This document shows, piece after piece, positions 1 to 7,005 of a stretch of DNA of 15,762 bases. Below the pieces are notes generated by a model that saw nothing but the letters and a program-made list of their open reading frames with translations, was not told the DNA's origin and ran no database searches. Both the position numbers and the translations under genes were made by a program. Each line of letters starts with the position of its first letter. Positions within the stretch are counted from its first letter, which is position 1. The stretch lies in contig JBGCEZ010000110.1 in NCBI GenBank assembly GCA_045106735.1, forward strand, positions 1 through 15,762, written 5' to 3'. The DNA comes from JBGCEZ01 sp045106735 (lineage in GTDB: Bacteria; Planctomycetota; Phycisphaerae; Phycisphaerales; SM1A02).

Positions 1-953
1 CCGCTGCCGCCACGCTGGCCGCCGCCGTCCTCGCCGCTCCGGCCCTCGCCGGCCCGGAGCCGATCCGCGTGCTCTCGTGGGATCAAAGCCGGTCCCGGCA
101 GTGCGACGGATCCAACGGGCCGATCGATCACACGTTCGGCACTGGCAACCAGTTCGGGCTGGCCCGGGCCGCCCTTGCGTCGGCCGCGAACTTCGGGCCC
201 GGCGGGATCGTGCCGCGGCCGGTCGAACTGCTTCCGGGCGTCGGCTGCATCGATGTCAACGAACTGGTCGGCGTGGATGTGGTGCTGCTTACAACCGACA
301 ACGAGTCCGGGGTGACCGCGTGCGAACTCGCGGCCCTGGGCGCCTTCGTCGAGCAGGGCGGGGGCGTGCTCTACCTTGAGAACTCCGCCATTCGTTGGCT
401 TTCCCCGCTTGTGGGCAGCAGCGACGTGGCTCCGGCCGGCTCCGGCCCGGTGTCCGTGGCCGCCCCGGCATCGCCGGTCATCAACGGCCCGTTCGGCGTG
501 GTGACCCCGGGATTCCAGTTCAACTTTCATCGCACCAGCCCGGACGTCGGCCCGATCGGCGAGCCGCTGCTCGCCACCACCGACACCGTCGCCGCCCGCT
601 TCGTGCTTGGGGACGGCGTCATCGTCGCCATCAACGACGACGAATTCGCCGGGGACATCACGACGTCGCCGTGCGCGGCCAGTCAGATGCTTGAGGGTCC
701 GCGTCGTCCACTGTTCTTGAATGCCTTTGCCGCCGTGGTGCCGGCCGATGGGTTCAGCTTCGATCCGCCCGCGGCCATCGCCGATGCCAACTGCGACGGT
801 GCGGTGACCTTCGACGATGTCCTGGCCGTGCTCGCGAGCTGGGGACCGTGTGAACGCGGCTGCGAGACCTGCCTGGCCGACTTCGACGAGAGCGGGAACG
901 TCGACTTTGCGGACCTGCTCGCCGTGCTTGCGACCTTCGGTTCCCGGGGCTGA
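1..953 (+). CDS. Secreted protein with C-terminal GC-type dockerin-like module (5' partial)
   Basis: The reading frame is open from the first bases of the window, so the true start lies upstream. The first in-window residues are an Ala/Leu-rich signal-peptide core ending in APALA|GPEP, so the GTG at 69 is unlikely to be the start. The mature part begins IRVLSWDQ. Its middle has a hydrophobic strand-turn pattern (VDVVLLTTDN, then LGAFVEQGGGVLYLEN) like the glutamine-amidotransferase/ThuA-like fold, but I cannot assign a family. The last 55 or so residues (nt 783-945) carry two calcium-loop repeats, DANCDGAVTFDD and DFDESGNVDFAD, each followed by LLAVLA-type helices. A Cys-containing linker (WGPCERGCETC) separates them. 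This matches the GC-type dockerin-like module common at the C-termini of exported Phycisphaerae proteins, thought to be a sorting or anchoring signal. Function otherwise unknown. It is separated by 216 bp from the downstream array and is probably a separate transcription unit. Confidence 0.85.
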   Translation, partial: AAATLAAAVLAAPALAGPEPIRVLSWDQSRSRQCDGSNGPIDHTFGTGNQFGLARAALASAANFGPGGIVPRPVELLPGVGCIDVNELVGVDVVLLTTDNESGVTACELAALGAFVEQGGGVLYLENSAIRWLSPLVGSSDVAPAGSGPVSVAAPASPVINGPFGVVTPGFQFNFHRTSPDVGPIGEPLLATTDTVAARFVLGDGVIVAINDDEFAGDITTSPCAASQMLEGPRRPLFLNAFAAVVPADGFSFDPPAAIADANCDGAVTFDDVLAVLASWGPCERGCETCLADFDESGNVDFADLLAVLATFGSRG

Positions 954-980
954 ACCGGGCCGACGATTCGTCATCCGGTC

Positions 981-996
981 CTCGGGTATCCCCGAG
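981..996 (+). terminator. Hairpin downstream of the dockerin gene, weak terminator candidate
   Basis: A perfect 6-bp stem CTCGGG/CCCGAG with the 4-nt loop TATC lies 27 bp after the stop at 951-953. It is followed by a moderately T-rich stretch (TATTCGTTTCGTT) but not a true U-tract. It could end the upstream transcript, but the stem is short. Confidence 0.4.
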
Positions 997-1025
997 TATT
1001 CGTTTCGTTCGATAGGAGCAGCCTC

Positions 1026-1053
1026 TGCATCGTATTTAGAACAGTGTGCATCG
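1026..1053 (+). promoter_or_regulatory. Direct repeat TGCATCG x2 around an AT-rich segment, possible promoter/operator
   Basis: TGCATCG occurs at 1026-1032 and again at 1047-1053, exactly 21 bp apart, or about two helical turns. Between the copies is TATTTAGAACAG, the most AT-rich stretch of this leader and a possible but poor -10 region (TATTTA at 1033-1038). I see no convincing -35. The spacing suits a dimeric regulator on one DNA face, but the short repeat could be chance. Confidence 0.25.
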
Positions 1054-1093
1054 GGTCTGGCTGCCGCCAGTATGTTGCCCTGCAGGTCCCGTG

Positions 1094-1107
1094 ACGCGTG
1101 CACGCGT
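1094..1107. promoter_or_regulatory. Perfect 14-bp palindrome, candidate operator
   Basis: ACGCGTGCACGCGT is its own reverse complement and lies about 62 bp upstream of the first array gene's preferred ATG (1170). Long perfect palindromes in leaders are typical of dimeric repressor sites. The high GC content makes a chance occurrence more likely than in an AT-balanced genome. Confidence 0.35.
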
Positions 1108-1169
1108 TGCGATCTGTACGGCCACCGTTCGTGTGGCTGCCTTTCCGATTCCCCCGGATCGACTCGACC

Positions 1170-2669
1170 ATGTCACATGTGATGAAGAGTGCGATGGTGT
1201 GCCGCGGCTCTGCCCGGACCGCGATCGCGCGTCGTGCGCTGCGTTTCCGCTCTCGGACCGCTGGTTTCGTGGCTGTGGCCGCGATGGCCATGGCGACCGT
1301 CGGCCTCGCTCGTCCGGCCTCCGCCCAGATCGGCGAGATGTTCGGCGGCCGGGCCACCGTCCTGACCAACGCCACGGTCATGACGCCCGATGGCCCGATT
1401 GAGAACGCCAACGTCGTGATTCGGCGGGGGGCGATCGCTTCGATCACCACCGACGAACCGCAAGTTCGCGGCCGGACGCAGGTGGTTGACGCCAGCGGCT
1501 TGGTGATCACGCCGGGCCTGATCGATGTCCACGGCACCCTCGGCCTGACCGGCAACGGTGGCGGTGGACCGCGAAACCGCGCGAGTGATGCCTTCGACCG
1601 CTACGACACCGACGCCATCGAGCGAGCGTGGCGCGGCGGCGTGACCATGGTCTACATCCCGGCCCGCGGTGGTTCGATCAGCGGCACCGGCGCGGTCATG
1701 AAGCTCGGCAGCTCGGTGCAGGAAGTCGATGCCGGCAACGCCCTGTGCATCGATCTCGACAGCGGGGCGTCGTCCCTGGCCCGGCTCGGCCGCGTGCAGT
1801 CGATTCGCCAGCAGTTCAAGCAGGCGATCGAGTACCGCGAGTCGCGCGAGATCTACGCCGACGAACAGCTTCCGGAGTACGAGAAGAAGCTGGCCGAACA
1901 GGTCGAGGCCCGCAAGAAGAAGGAAGCCGAAGAAGGCGCGGACGGCGAGAAGAAGGACAGCGCCGCCCTCGTCGCCGGCGACGAAGACTTGCAGCCGACG
2001 CCGCGCCGCCGGCGTGGCGGTCGTCCCGGTGCGCCCCCGGCCGCTGGCCGCGGCGGAGGTGGTGGCGGTGGTGGCGAGGCCGAAGAAGCCCGCAAGCCCC
2101 GCGAGCCGCGAGCGAACCGTGCGGCCGACGTGCTGCTTCGGGCCATCGACCGCGAAATTCCCGTCCGCATCGTCGCCCACCGTTCGGCTGACATCCTGAA
2201 CGCGATCGCCCTCGGCGAAGAGTTCGGGCTCCGCGTCGTCATCGAGGGCGGCCACGAAGCCGGACTCGTGGCCGATGCCTTGGCCGCGGCCGACGTGTCG
2301 GTCGTGATGGGCCCCGCGCCCACCGCCAGCCCGTACGGCGGACCACGTTTCCTCCGCTTTGATCCCCACGCTCCGGCCGCCCTCGCCGCCGCCGGTGTGG
2401 ACACGGTGATCGGCAGCGGCGTTGGCGGGGCCACGCCGTACCTCCTGATGAACGCCCAGCTCGTGGCCAGCCACGCTCCGTCGGTCAACCCGCTCAACGC
2501 GGTCACCGTGGACGCGGCTCGTTTCCTTGGCTTGCCCGACCACGGTGCGATTCGCCGTGGCGGGGCCGCTGATCTCGTGCTCTGGTCGGGCGATCCCCAC
2601 GATCCCGGTTCGTCCGTGGTCGCGGTGATGATCGACGGCCGCACCGTCTTCGGAACCCTCCCCGAATGA
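1170..2669 (+). CDS. Exported amidohydrolase-like protein, degenerate metal site, charged and poly-Gly insert
   Basis: A 499-residue imidazolonepropionase-like protein. I chose ATG 1170; an in-frame GTG at 1098 would add 24 residues before an already long signal peptide, and ATGs at 1182 and 1194 are also possible. No clear Shine-Dalgarno is visible. Signal peptide about 1-52, ending RPASA|Q. The composite beta-sandwich begins around 59 and leads to ITPGLIDVHGT: the first His of HxH is kept (H121) but the second is Thr (T123). The strand-5 motif reads VAHR (H337), shifted from the usual HAH. The strand-6 IEHG equivalent is IEGG, and the strand-8 Asp is missing (IGSGVGG). Residues about 225-263 are a Lys/Glu-rich predicted helix, followed by an Arg/Gly stretch with eight consecutive Gly (279-302), inserted inside the barrel before strand 5. 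The C-terminal AADLVLWSGDP motif is intact. Likely catalytically impaired; substrate unknown. Overlaps the next gene by 4 nt (ATGA). Confidence 0.88.
   Translation: MSHVMKSAMVCRGSARTAIARRALRFRSRTAGFVAVAAMAMATVGLARPASAQIGEMFGGRATVLTNATVMTPDGPIENANVVIRRGAIASITTDEPQVRGRTQVVDASGLVITPGLIDVHGTLGLTGNGGGGPRNRASDAFDRYDTDAIERAWRGGVTMVYIPARGGSISGTGAVMKLGSSVQEVDAGNALCIDLDSGASSLARLGRVQSIRQQFKQAIEYRESREIYADEQLPEYEKKLAEQVEARKKKEAEEGADGEKKDSAALVAGDEDLQPTPRRRRGGRPGAPPAAGRGGGGGGGGEAEEARKPREPRANRAADVLLRAIDREIPVRIVAHRSADILNAIALGEEFGLRVVIEGGHEAGLVADALAAADVSVVMGPAPTASPYGGPRFLRFDPHAPAALAAAGVDTVIGSGVGGATPYLLMNAQLVASHAPSVNPLNAVTVDAARFLGLPDHGAIRRGGAADLVLWSGDPHDPGSSVVAVMIDGRTVFGTLPE
2052..2075 (+). repeat. GGN trinucleotide run encoding eight glycines
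   Basis: Eight successive GGN codons lie within the insert of the first array gene, flanked by Arg/Gly and Glu/Lys-rich sequence. A length-variable tract of this sort can change by replication slippage in multiples of three without breaking the frame. Confidence 0.7.
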
Positions 2670-3901
2670 GTGACTGCATGATGCACAACCGCACGTTCCG
2701 GCGCACGCTCCACCGCACGACCGCCCGGTCCATCGCCGCCGCCGGCCTCACCGTCGCCGTCGGCCTGATGCCGGCGATTGCCTCGGCCAGCGTTTCCTCG
2801 GCCAGTGCCATCTCGGCCTCCGCCATCCGCGACGGTCACGATCACGTGATCCTCGCGCCGCATGTGCTGATGCCCGACGGCAGCCTGGCCGACGACATGG
2901 CCGTCCACGTCGTCGACGGGGCGATCAAGCAGATCGGCTCCATGAAGGACTTCGCCGACCATCCCAATGCCACCCGGCTGCCGGATGGTGCGGTGCTCAG
3001 CCCGGGTCTCATCGACCTGGCCGCGAGCGTCGGCGTCCGCGGCGCGAACTCGAGCACCACCGAAGTCCTCGACCCGAATCCGTCGGTGGTCGAGGCCTTT
3101 GATCCGCACGCTCCCGGCGTGCGGGCCGCGCTCGAAGCCGGCATCACCGCGGTGATGATCATCCCGGGTCCCAATGGCTTGGTCGACGGCGCGACCGCGA
3201 CCGTCCGCACCGCCCCGGAAGATGACGGCAGTGCCGACGTCCTGAACGCCGAAGGCGCGATGATGTTCAGCATGGGCTCGGCCGCCTTGGCCACGGCCAA
3301 TGGGCCGACCAGCCGGGCCGGAGCCATGCAGTTGCTCCGCTCGACCATGCGGAACATGGACAAGAACGACGGCTCACGGATGTCCCGCGTCATGGGCGGC
3401 GACATGCCGGCCGTGCTCGTGGCCGACGCCCCGGAAGACGTCAGCGCCATGCTGCGGCTGATGGATCGCCAGGGCGTGGTGCCCACGATCTACGCCCCGA
3501 ACGCCGCGGTCGAAGTGGCCGCCGAAGTCGCCGAGTACGAAGGGGCCGCCATCGTTGGCCCGCTCGGGTTCCGCTCCGGCGATCGCCTGCTCATGGGGGC
3601 CGACGCCCTGGATGCCGCGGGCGTGCCGATCGCCTTCGCCGGTGGCCTGCCGAACAACTCGCCCGATCAACTGCGGATGACGGCGGCGATCGCCGTCCGA
3701 GCCGGCGTTGATCCGGACGCGGCCCGCCGCGGCCTCACGTCCACCGCCGCCCGGATTGCGGGCGTCGAGGACACGATTGGCTCCATCGCCGTTGGCCACG
3801 CCGCCGACTTCACGATCTTCTCCGGCGATCCGCTTCGCATGGATTCCCGCGTGCTGGAAGTGCACGTGCGGGGCCACCGCGTCCACGCTGCATCGCACTG
3901 A
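2666..3901 (+). CDS. Exported amidohydrolase-like protein without metal ligands (pseudoenzyme candidate)
   Basis: 411 residues. The start ATG overlaps the preceding stop as ATGA, implying translational coupling; ATGs at 2678 and 2681 are in-frame alternatives. Signal peptide about 1-41 with a basic N-region (RTFRRTLHRTTARS) and an AIASA|S cleavage site. The beta-sandwich opens HVILAPHVLMPDGSLADDM. The strand-1 segment is LSPGLIDLAAS, so HxH is replaced by A119 and S121. At the strand-5 HAH position it has V252/D254 (VLVADAPED), at the strand-6 His Ala277 (IYAPNA), and at the strand-8 Asp Gly327 (FAGGLP). Every canonical ligand is therefore gone. The barrel spacing and the C-terminal HAADFTIFSGDPL motif persist, so this is not a truncated or frameshifted gene. 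It is the shortest and plainest array member. Probably a structural or binding partner of the adjacent products; that role is inferred. Confidence 0.88.
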   Translation: MSDCMMHNRTFRRTLHRTTARSIAAAGLTVAVGLMPAIASASVSSASAISASAIRDGHDHVILAPHVLMPDGSLADDMAVHVVDGAIKQIGSMKDFADHPNATRLPDGAVLSPGLIDLAASVGVRGANSSTTEVLDPNPSVVEAFDPHAPGVRAALEAGITAVMIIPGPNGLVDGATATVRTAPEDDGSADVLNAEGAMMFSMGSAALATANGPTSRAGAMQLLRSTMRNMDKNDGSRMSRVMGGDMPAVLVADAPEDVSAMLRLMDRQGVVPTIYAPNAAVEVAAEVAEYEGAAIVGPLGFRSGDRLLMGADALDAAGVPIAFAGGLPNNSPDQLRMTAAIAVRAGVDPDAARRGLTSTAARIAGVEDTIGSIAVGHAADFTIFSGDPLRMDSRVLEVHVRGHRVHAASH

Positions 3902-3918
3902 TCCCCGACGACTCAACC

Positions 3919-3942
3919 GCGGCGGGTCATCCGACTCGCCGC
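3919..3942 (+). other. Intercistronic hairpin (10-bp stem)
   Basis: The RNA from 3919-3928 (GCGGCGGGTC) pairs with 3933-3942 (GACTCGCCGC) around the loop ATCC, with one G-U wobble. It lies in the 64-bp gap between the second and third array genes, has no following U-tract, and ends 10 nt before the GGGAG ribosome-binding candidate. This suggests a processing or stability element rather than a terminator. Confidence 0.5.
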
Positions 3943-3952
3943 CCGCCCCCAC

Positions 3953-3957
3953 GGGAG
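3953..3957 (+). promoter_or_regulatory. Ribosome-binding site supporting start 3966
   Basis: GGGAG sits 8 nt before ATG 3966. It favours that start over longer in-frame extensions reaching back into the preceding gene, and the protein from 3966 begins with a proper signal peptide. Confidence 0.5.
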
Positions 3958-3965
3958 CGCTTTCG

Positions 3966-5450
3966 ATGACCCGACTCCATTCTTCCGCCAACGTGCTCCG
4001 GCGCTTCGGCATGCTCGTCTTCGGCCTGATGCTGATCGGCCTCGTCGCCGCGCCGTCGGTCGCCGAAACCGTCCGCCTCACCGGCGTGACGATCCACACC
4101 GGCACCGGCCGCACCATCGAGGGCGGCACGATCGTCGTTGAAGACGGCCGCATCGTGGCCGTGGTCAAGGATGGCGGCGCGTCCGACGGTGACACGATCG
4201 ATCTCGGCGGGATGCACATCACCGCGGGCCTGATCGACGCCAACGCCCGGATCGAGCCCCGCGACATCGTCACCACCGAGCCGGCCCGCCGGCAGGGGGC
4301 GTCGATTGCCCGGCTCTTCCACTCCACCGACCACAACACCGACGAGGCCTGCACCTGCAGCGGTCTCATTCACTGTGCGTTGGCGGAGGCCCACGCCGAT
4401 CTGGACGACGAAGCCGTCTGCCCGATCTGCGGATACCCCGGCCCTCCCGGCGTGCACGACCTGATCTCCGGCGTTCGCAGCGGTCAGTTCACGCCGACCG
4501 AGAGCAGCTCGGAAGTCGTCCCGCATACGTGGGTCGTCGACTCGATCAACCTCCGTTCGCCCGACTTCAAGCGGCTGATCAACGGCGGCGTGACCACTGT
4601 CTTTGCCGCCCCGGACAACGCCGCGGTCATCGGCCCCCGCGGCGCGATCGTCCGCACCGGCGGCCCGATGCGCGAACGCATCCTGACCGAAGCCAGCGAC
4701 GTGCACGCGGTCGTCAACCCCGACACGTTCCGCGTGGGCGGCGGCAACAGCGCTCCGTTCCGCAACTTCGTGTCCAACCGAACCCGTCGTCCCGGCAGCC
4801 GCATGGGCGTCGCCTGGGTGTTCCGCAAGGCGTTCTACGACGCCAAGCGTGTGGACATGGGGCTCGAGTACGGCGGGGCCGACGCGCCGCCGGCCGACGC
4901 GATGCCGGTGCTCAACGAGATCCTGGCCGGCGACCTGCCGATGCGGATCAGCGCTCGCACCCAACGCGACATTGAGACCGCCTTCCGCGTGGCGGGGGAG
5001 TTCGGCGTGCCGTTCACCCTCACCGAAGCGACCGAAGCCCACACGCTGCTCCCGCAGTTGACCGAAGCCGGCACCCGCGTCGTCTTCGGCCCGATCCAGC
5101 TTGAGCGTCCTCGCCGTGGTGAAGAGACGCAGGCCCAAGCCGGCACGCTTCGCCAGTTGCTCGCCGCCGGCATCCCGACCGCCCTCAGCGCTCGCGACCG
5201 CCGTGACGAAGACGGCTTGGACCGCCAGGCCATGTACGCGATCCGCACTGGGGTGAGCTTTGAGCAGGCGCTTCGCGCCGTCACCCGCACGCCGGCTGAG
5301 TTCCTCGGCCTCGACGATGACCTCGGCACCGTTGAGGTTGGCAAGCAAGCCGACCTGGTGGTGTGGAGCGACGTTCCCTTTTCCGCCACCGCCCGGCCGG
5401 TGATGGTGATGATCGCCGGCGAGACGGTGCTTGACCGTCGCGACGACTGA
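3966..5450 (+). CDS. Exported amidohydrolase-like protein with inserted Cys/His cluster, metal site lost
   Basis: 494 residues from ATG 3966, chosen for its Shine-Dalgarno and signal peptide. The frame is open back to 3708 but that part overlaps the previous gene. Signal peptide about 1-33: LRRFGMLVFGLMLIG core, then APSVA|E. The beta-sandwich includes GGTIVVEDGRIVAVV. The strand-1 segment is ITAGLIDANAR (N93, R95 instead of HxH). The HAHR equivalent is SART (S329, R331), the IEHG equivalent TEAT (A355), and the strand-8 Asp is not aligned (LSARDRR). A unique insert at residues about 119-175 holds H119, H123, C129, C131, H136, C137, H143 and the knuckle CPICG (C152, C155), resembling a zinc-ribbon or rubredoxin knuckle. 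The stretch SRMGVAWVFRKAF and the C-terminal KQADLVVWSDVP motif match the rest of the family. The protein may have exchanged its catalytic metal for a structural or sensory one. That is inference. Confidence 0.88.
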   Translation: MTRLHSSANVLRRFGMLVFGLMLIGLVAAPSVAETVRLTGVTIHTGTGRTIEGGTIVVEDGRIVAVVKDGGASDGDTIDLGGMHITAGLIDANARIEPRDIVTTEPARRQGASIARLFHSTDHNTDEACTCSGLIHCALAEAHADLDDEAVCPICGYPGPPGVHDLISGVRSGQFTPTESSSEVVPHTWVVDSINLRSPDFKRLINGGVTTVFAAPDNAAVIGPRGAIVRTGGPMRERILTEASDVHAVVNPDTFRVGGGNSAPFRNFVSNRTRRPGSRMGVAWVFRKAFYDAKRVDMGLEYGGADAPPADAMPVLNEILAGDLPMRISARTQRDIETAFRVAGEFGVPFTLTEATEAHTLLPQLTEAGTRVVFGPIQLERPRRGEETQAQAGTLRQLLAAGIPTALSARDRRDEDGLDRQAMYAIRTGVSFEQALRAVTRTPAEFLGLDDDLGTVEVGKQADLVVWSDVPFSATARPVMVMIAGETVLDRRDD

Positions 5451-5504
5451 TCCCACCGCTGCCTTCCGACCTTTCGATCCCCGCCCTCGAACACGATTCC
5501 AGGA

Positions 5505-5529
5505 CCCGCCGGCCACGGTGCACGGCGGG
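5505..5529 (+). other. Intercistronic hairpin upstream of a ribosome-binding site
   Basis: CCCGCCG (5505-5511) pairs with CGGCGGG (5523-5529) around an 11-nt loop, in the 97-bp gap before the fourth array gene. It ends 7 nt before the AGGAG at 5537. There is no U-tract, so it is not an obvious terminator. The loop is large and the region GC-rich, so significance is modest. Confidence 0.35.
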
Positions 5530-5536
5530 AAGACTC

Positions 5537-5541
5537 AGGAG
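5537..5541 (+). promoter_or_regulatory. Ribosome-binding site deciding start 5548
   Basis: AGGAG lies 6 nt before ATG 5548. This is a good Shine-Dalgarno match, and it fixes the start against the in-frame extension that begins at 5431 inside the preceding gene. Confidence 0.65.
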
Positions 5542-5547
5542 CTCCCG

Positions 5548-7005
5548 ATGACTGCACGGCGACTCAATGCATACCTCGGCTCGGCCGTGGTCGCCGCCTC
5601 GGCGTTGGCCACCGCGACCCTCGCGGCCCCGCCGTCCACGATCGCCCTTACCGGCGGTCGGATCATTCCCGTGGTCGGCGACCCGATTCCCTCGGGCACG
5701 GTCCTGGTCGAAGACGGCCGGATCATCGCGGTGGGCACGGACGTGGACATCCCGTTCGACGCCACCGAGTACGACGTCACCGGCATGGTCGTGTTCCCCG
5801 GCATGATCGACCCGCAATCCTCGGGCGGCCTTGATGTGCCCAACGAGACGCTGTCGGTCGCCCCGTACCTCGATGTGTTCGACGCGATCGACCCGTCGCG
5901 GGCGACGTTTGAGAACTACCTCCGCGACGGTGTGACCAGCGTCCACGTGATGCAGGCGAACAACACCGTCGTCGGCGGCATCAGCCGGGTCGTCCGGCCG
6001 ATCGGCCTGGCCGTCAACGAAATGACGGTGGCCACCGACATCGGCATCAAGCTCTCGACCAGCCCCAAGTCCGGCTACGACCGGATGCGGCAGATGTCCG
6101 AGCTTCGCGAGACGTTCGCCGAACTCGGCGACTACGTCGAGCGGCTGCCCGAGTCGGTCTACGAGGCCTGGCTCAAGAAGAACGACAAGCCCCTCGACGT
6201 GGGCCCGGCCGAAGCCCGCCGCCTTGGCGCGGAGCTGATCACCGACGCCGACTACGACGACGCCCACGCGAACCTCATCCGGCTCACGCGGGGCGACCTG
6301 CACGGCTGGATCTACTGCGGCTTCGCGATGGACGTCGCCCCGGCGATCGCCGTCGCCCGCGACAACGACTTCCTGGACGGAGCCGTCTTCGTCCTCGGCT
6401 CGACGAGCTGGAAGGCGGCCGACGAACTGAAGCGGGCCGGCCGGCCGGTCATCGCTCCCTCGCAGATGTACCACCGCGAGCGCGATCCGATCACCGGCGA
6501 GATCGAGGAGACGTTCATCCCCTCGGTCCTGCACCGCGAGGGCATCGAGTTCTCGCTGCTCCCCTCGGGCAACACCAGCCTGGCCGAGCGCTACCTCAAC
6601 TACCAGGCCGCCGTCTGCGTTCGCAACGGCATCCCGCGTCAGGCTGCCCTTGAAGCGATCACCCTGAACCCCGCCCGGGCCCTCGGCCTGGAAGAGGACA
6701 TGGGTTCGATCGAAGTCGGCAAGCGGGCCAACCTGGTCGTGTTCAGCGGTGACCCGCTCGACTTCACGTCCTGGGTCCAGCACGTCTTCATCGACGGCAT
6801 CCACGCCTACGACCGCACCAACGATCCGCGGCTGGCCGAGATCATGAAGCTCGAGTCGATGGACACGGGCGACATGACCGAGGCCGATGCGGGCGACGGC
6901 GACGGCGACGCGGCCGATCCCGACGACGCGGACGCCGATTCTGATTCTGACTCTGGTACCGACGCTGGCGACGGCGCCGATGCCGACGGAGGCGACGCCC
7001 GATGA
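5548..7005 (+). CDS. Exported amidohydrolase-like protein without metal ligands, Asp-rich C-terminal tail
   Basis: 485 residues. Signal peptide about 1-26 (TARRLNAYLGSAVVAASALA, cleavage near TLA|APP). The beta-sandwich has GRIIPVVGDPIPSG and VLVEDGRIIAVG, closely resembling the sixth array gene's VVGDPIP-like motif and the fifth gene's N-terminal domain. The strand-1 segment VFPGMIDPQSS has Q90 and S92 in place of HxH. The strand-5 equivalent is GWIYCGF, the strand-6 segment VFVLGS, and strand 8 LLPSGN, so no canonical metal ligand remains. The central helical part (about 175-250) diverges from its neighbours. The family C-terminal motif RANLVVFSGDP is present. After about residue 440 comes a disordered tail dominated by Asp, Ala and Gly with an SDSDSG patch, ending at the stop. 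The tail is absent from the other paralogues and could bind calcium or a basic partner. Stop overlaps the next start (ATGA). Confidence 0.88.
   Translation: MTARRLNAYLGSAVVAASALATATLAAPPSTIALTGGRIIPVVGDPIPSGTVLVEDGRIIAVGTDVDIPFDATEYDVTGMVVFPGMIDPQSSGGLDVPNETLSVAPYLDVFDAIDPSRATFENYLRDGVTSVHVMQANNTVVGGISRVVRPIGLAVNEMTVATDIGIKLSTSPKSGYDRMRQMSELRETFAELGDYVERLPESVYEAWLKKNDKPLDVGPAEARRLGAELITDADYDDAHANLIRLTRGDLHGWIYCGFAMDVAPAIAVARDNDFLDGAVFVLGSTSWKAADELKRAGRPVIAPSQMYHRERDPITGEIEETFIPSVLHREGIEFSLLPSGNTSLAERYLNYQAAVCVRNGIPRQAALEAITLNPARALGLEEDMGSIEVGKRANLVVFSGDPLDFTSWVQHVFIDGIHAYDRTNDPRLAEIMKLESMDTGDMTEADAGDGDGDAADPDDADADSDSDSGTDAGDGADADGGDAR

Noticed and set aside
3708..3965. In-frame N-terminal extension of the third array gene
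   Set aside because: It would overlap the end of the preceding gene in another frame and place the signal peptide internally. ATG 3966 has a ribosome-binding site and a proper signal peptide.
3966..4064. Tat (twin-arginine) signals in array proteins
   Set aside because: Paired arginines occur (for example LRRFGML here and ARRLNAY at 5548), but none fits the full S/T-RR-x-F-L-K pattern well; ordinary Sec signals explain them.
5431..5547. In-frame N-terminal extension of the fourth array gene
   Set aside because: It starts inside the previous gene and precedes a strong AGGAG plus ATG 5548 followed by a signal peptide.
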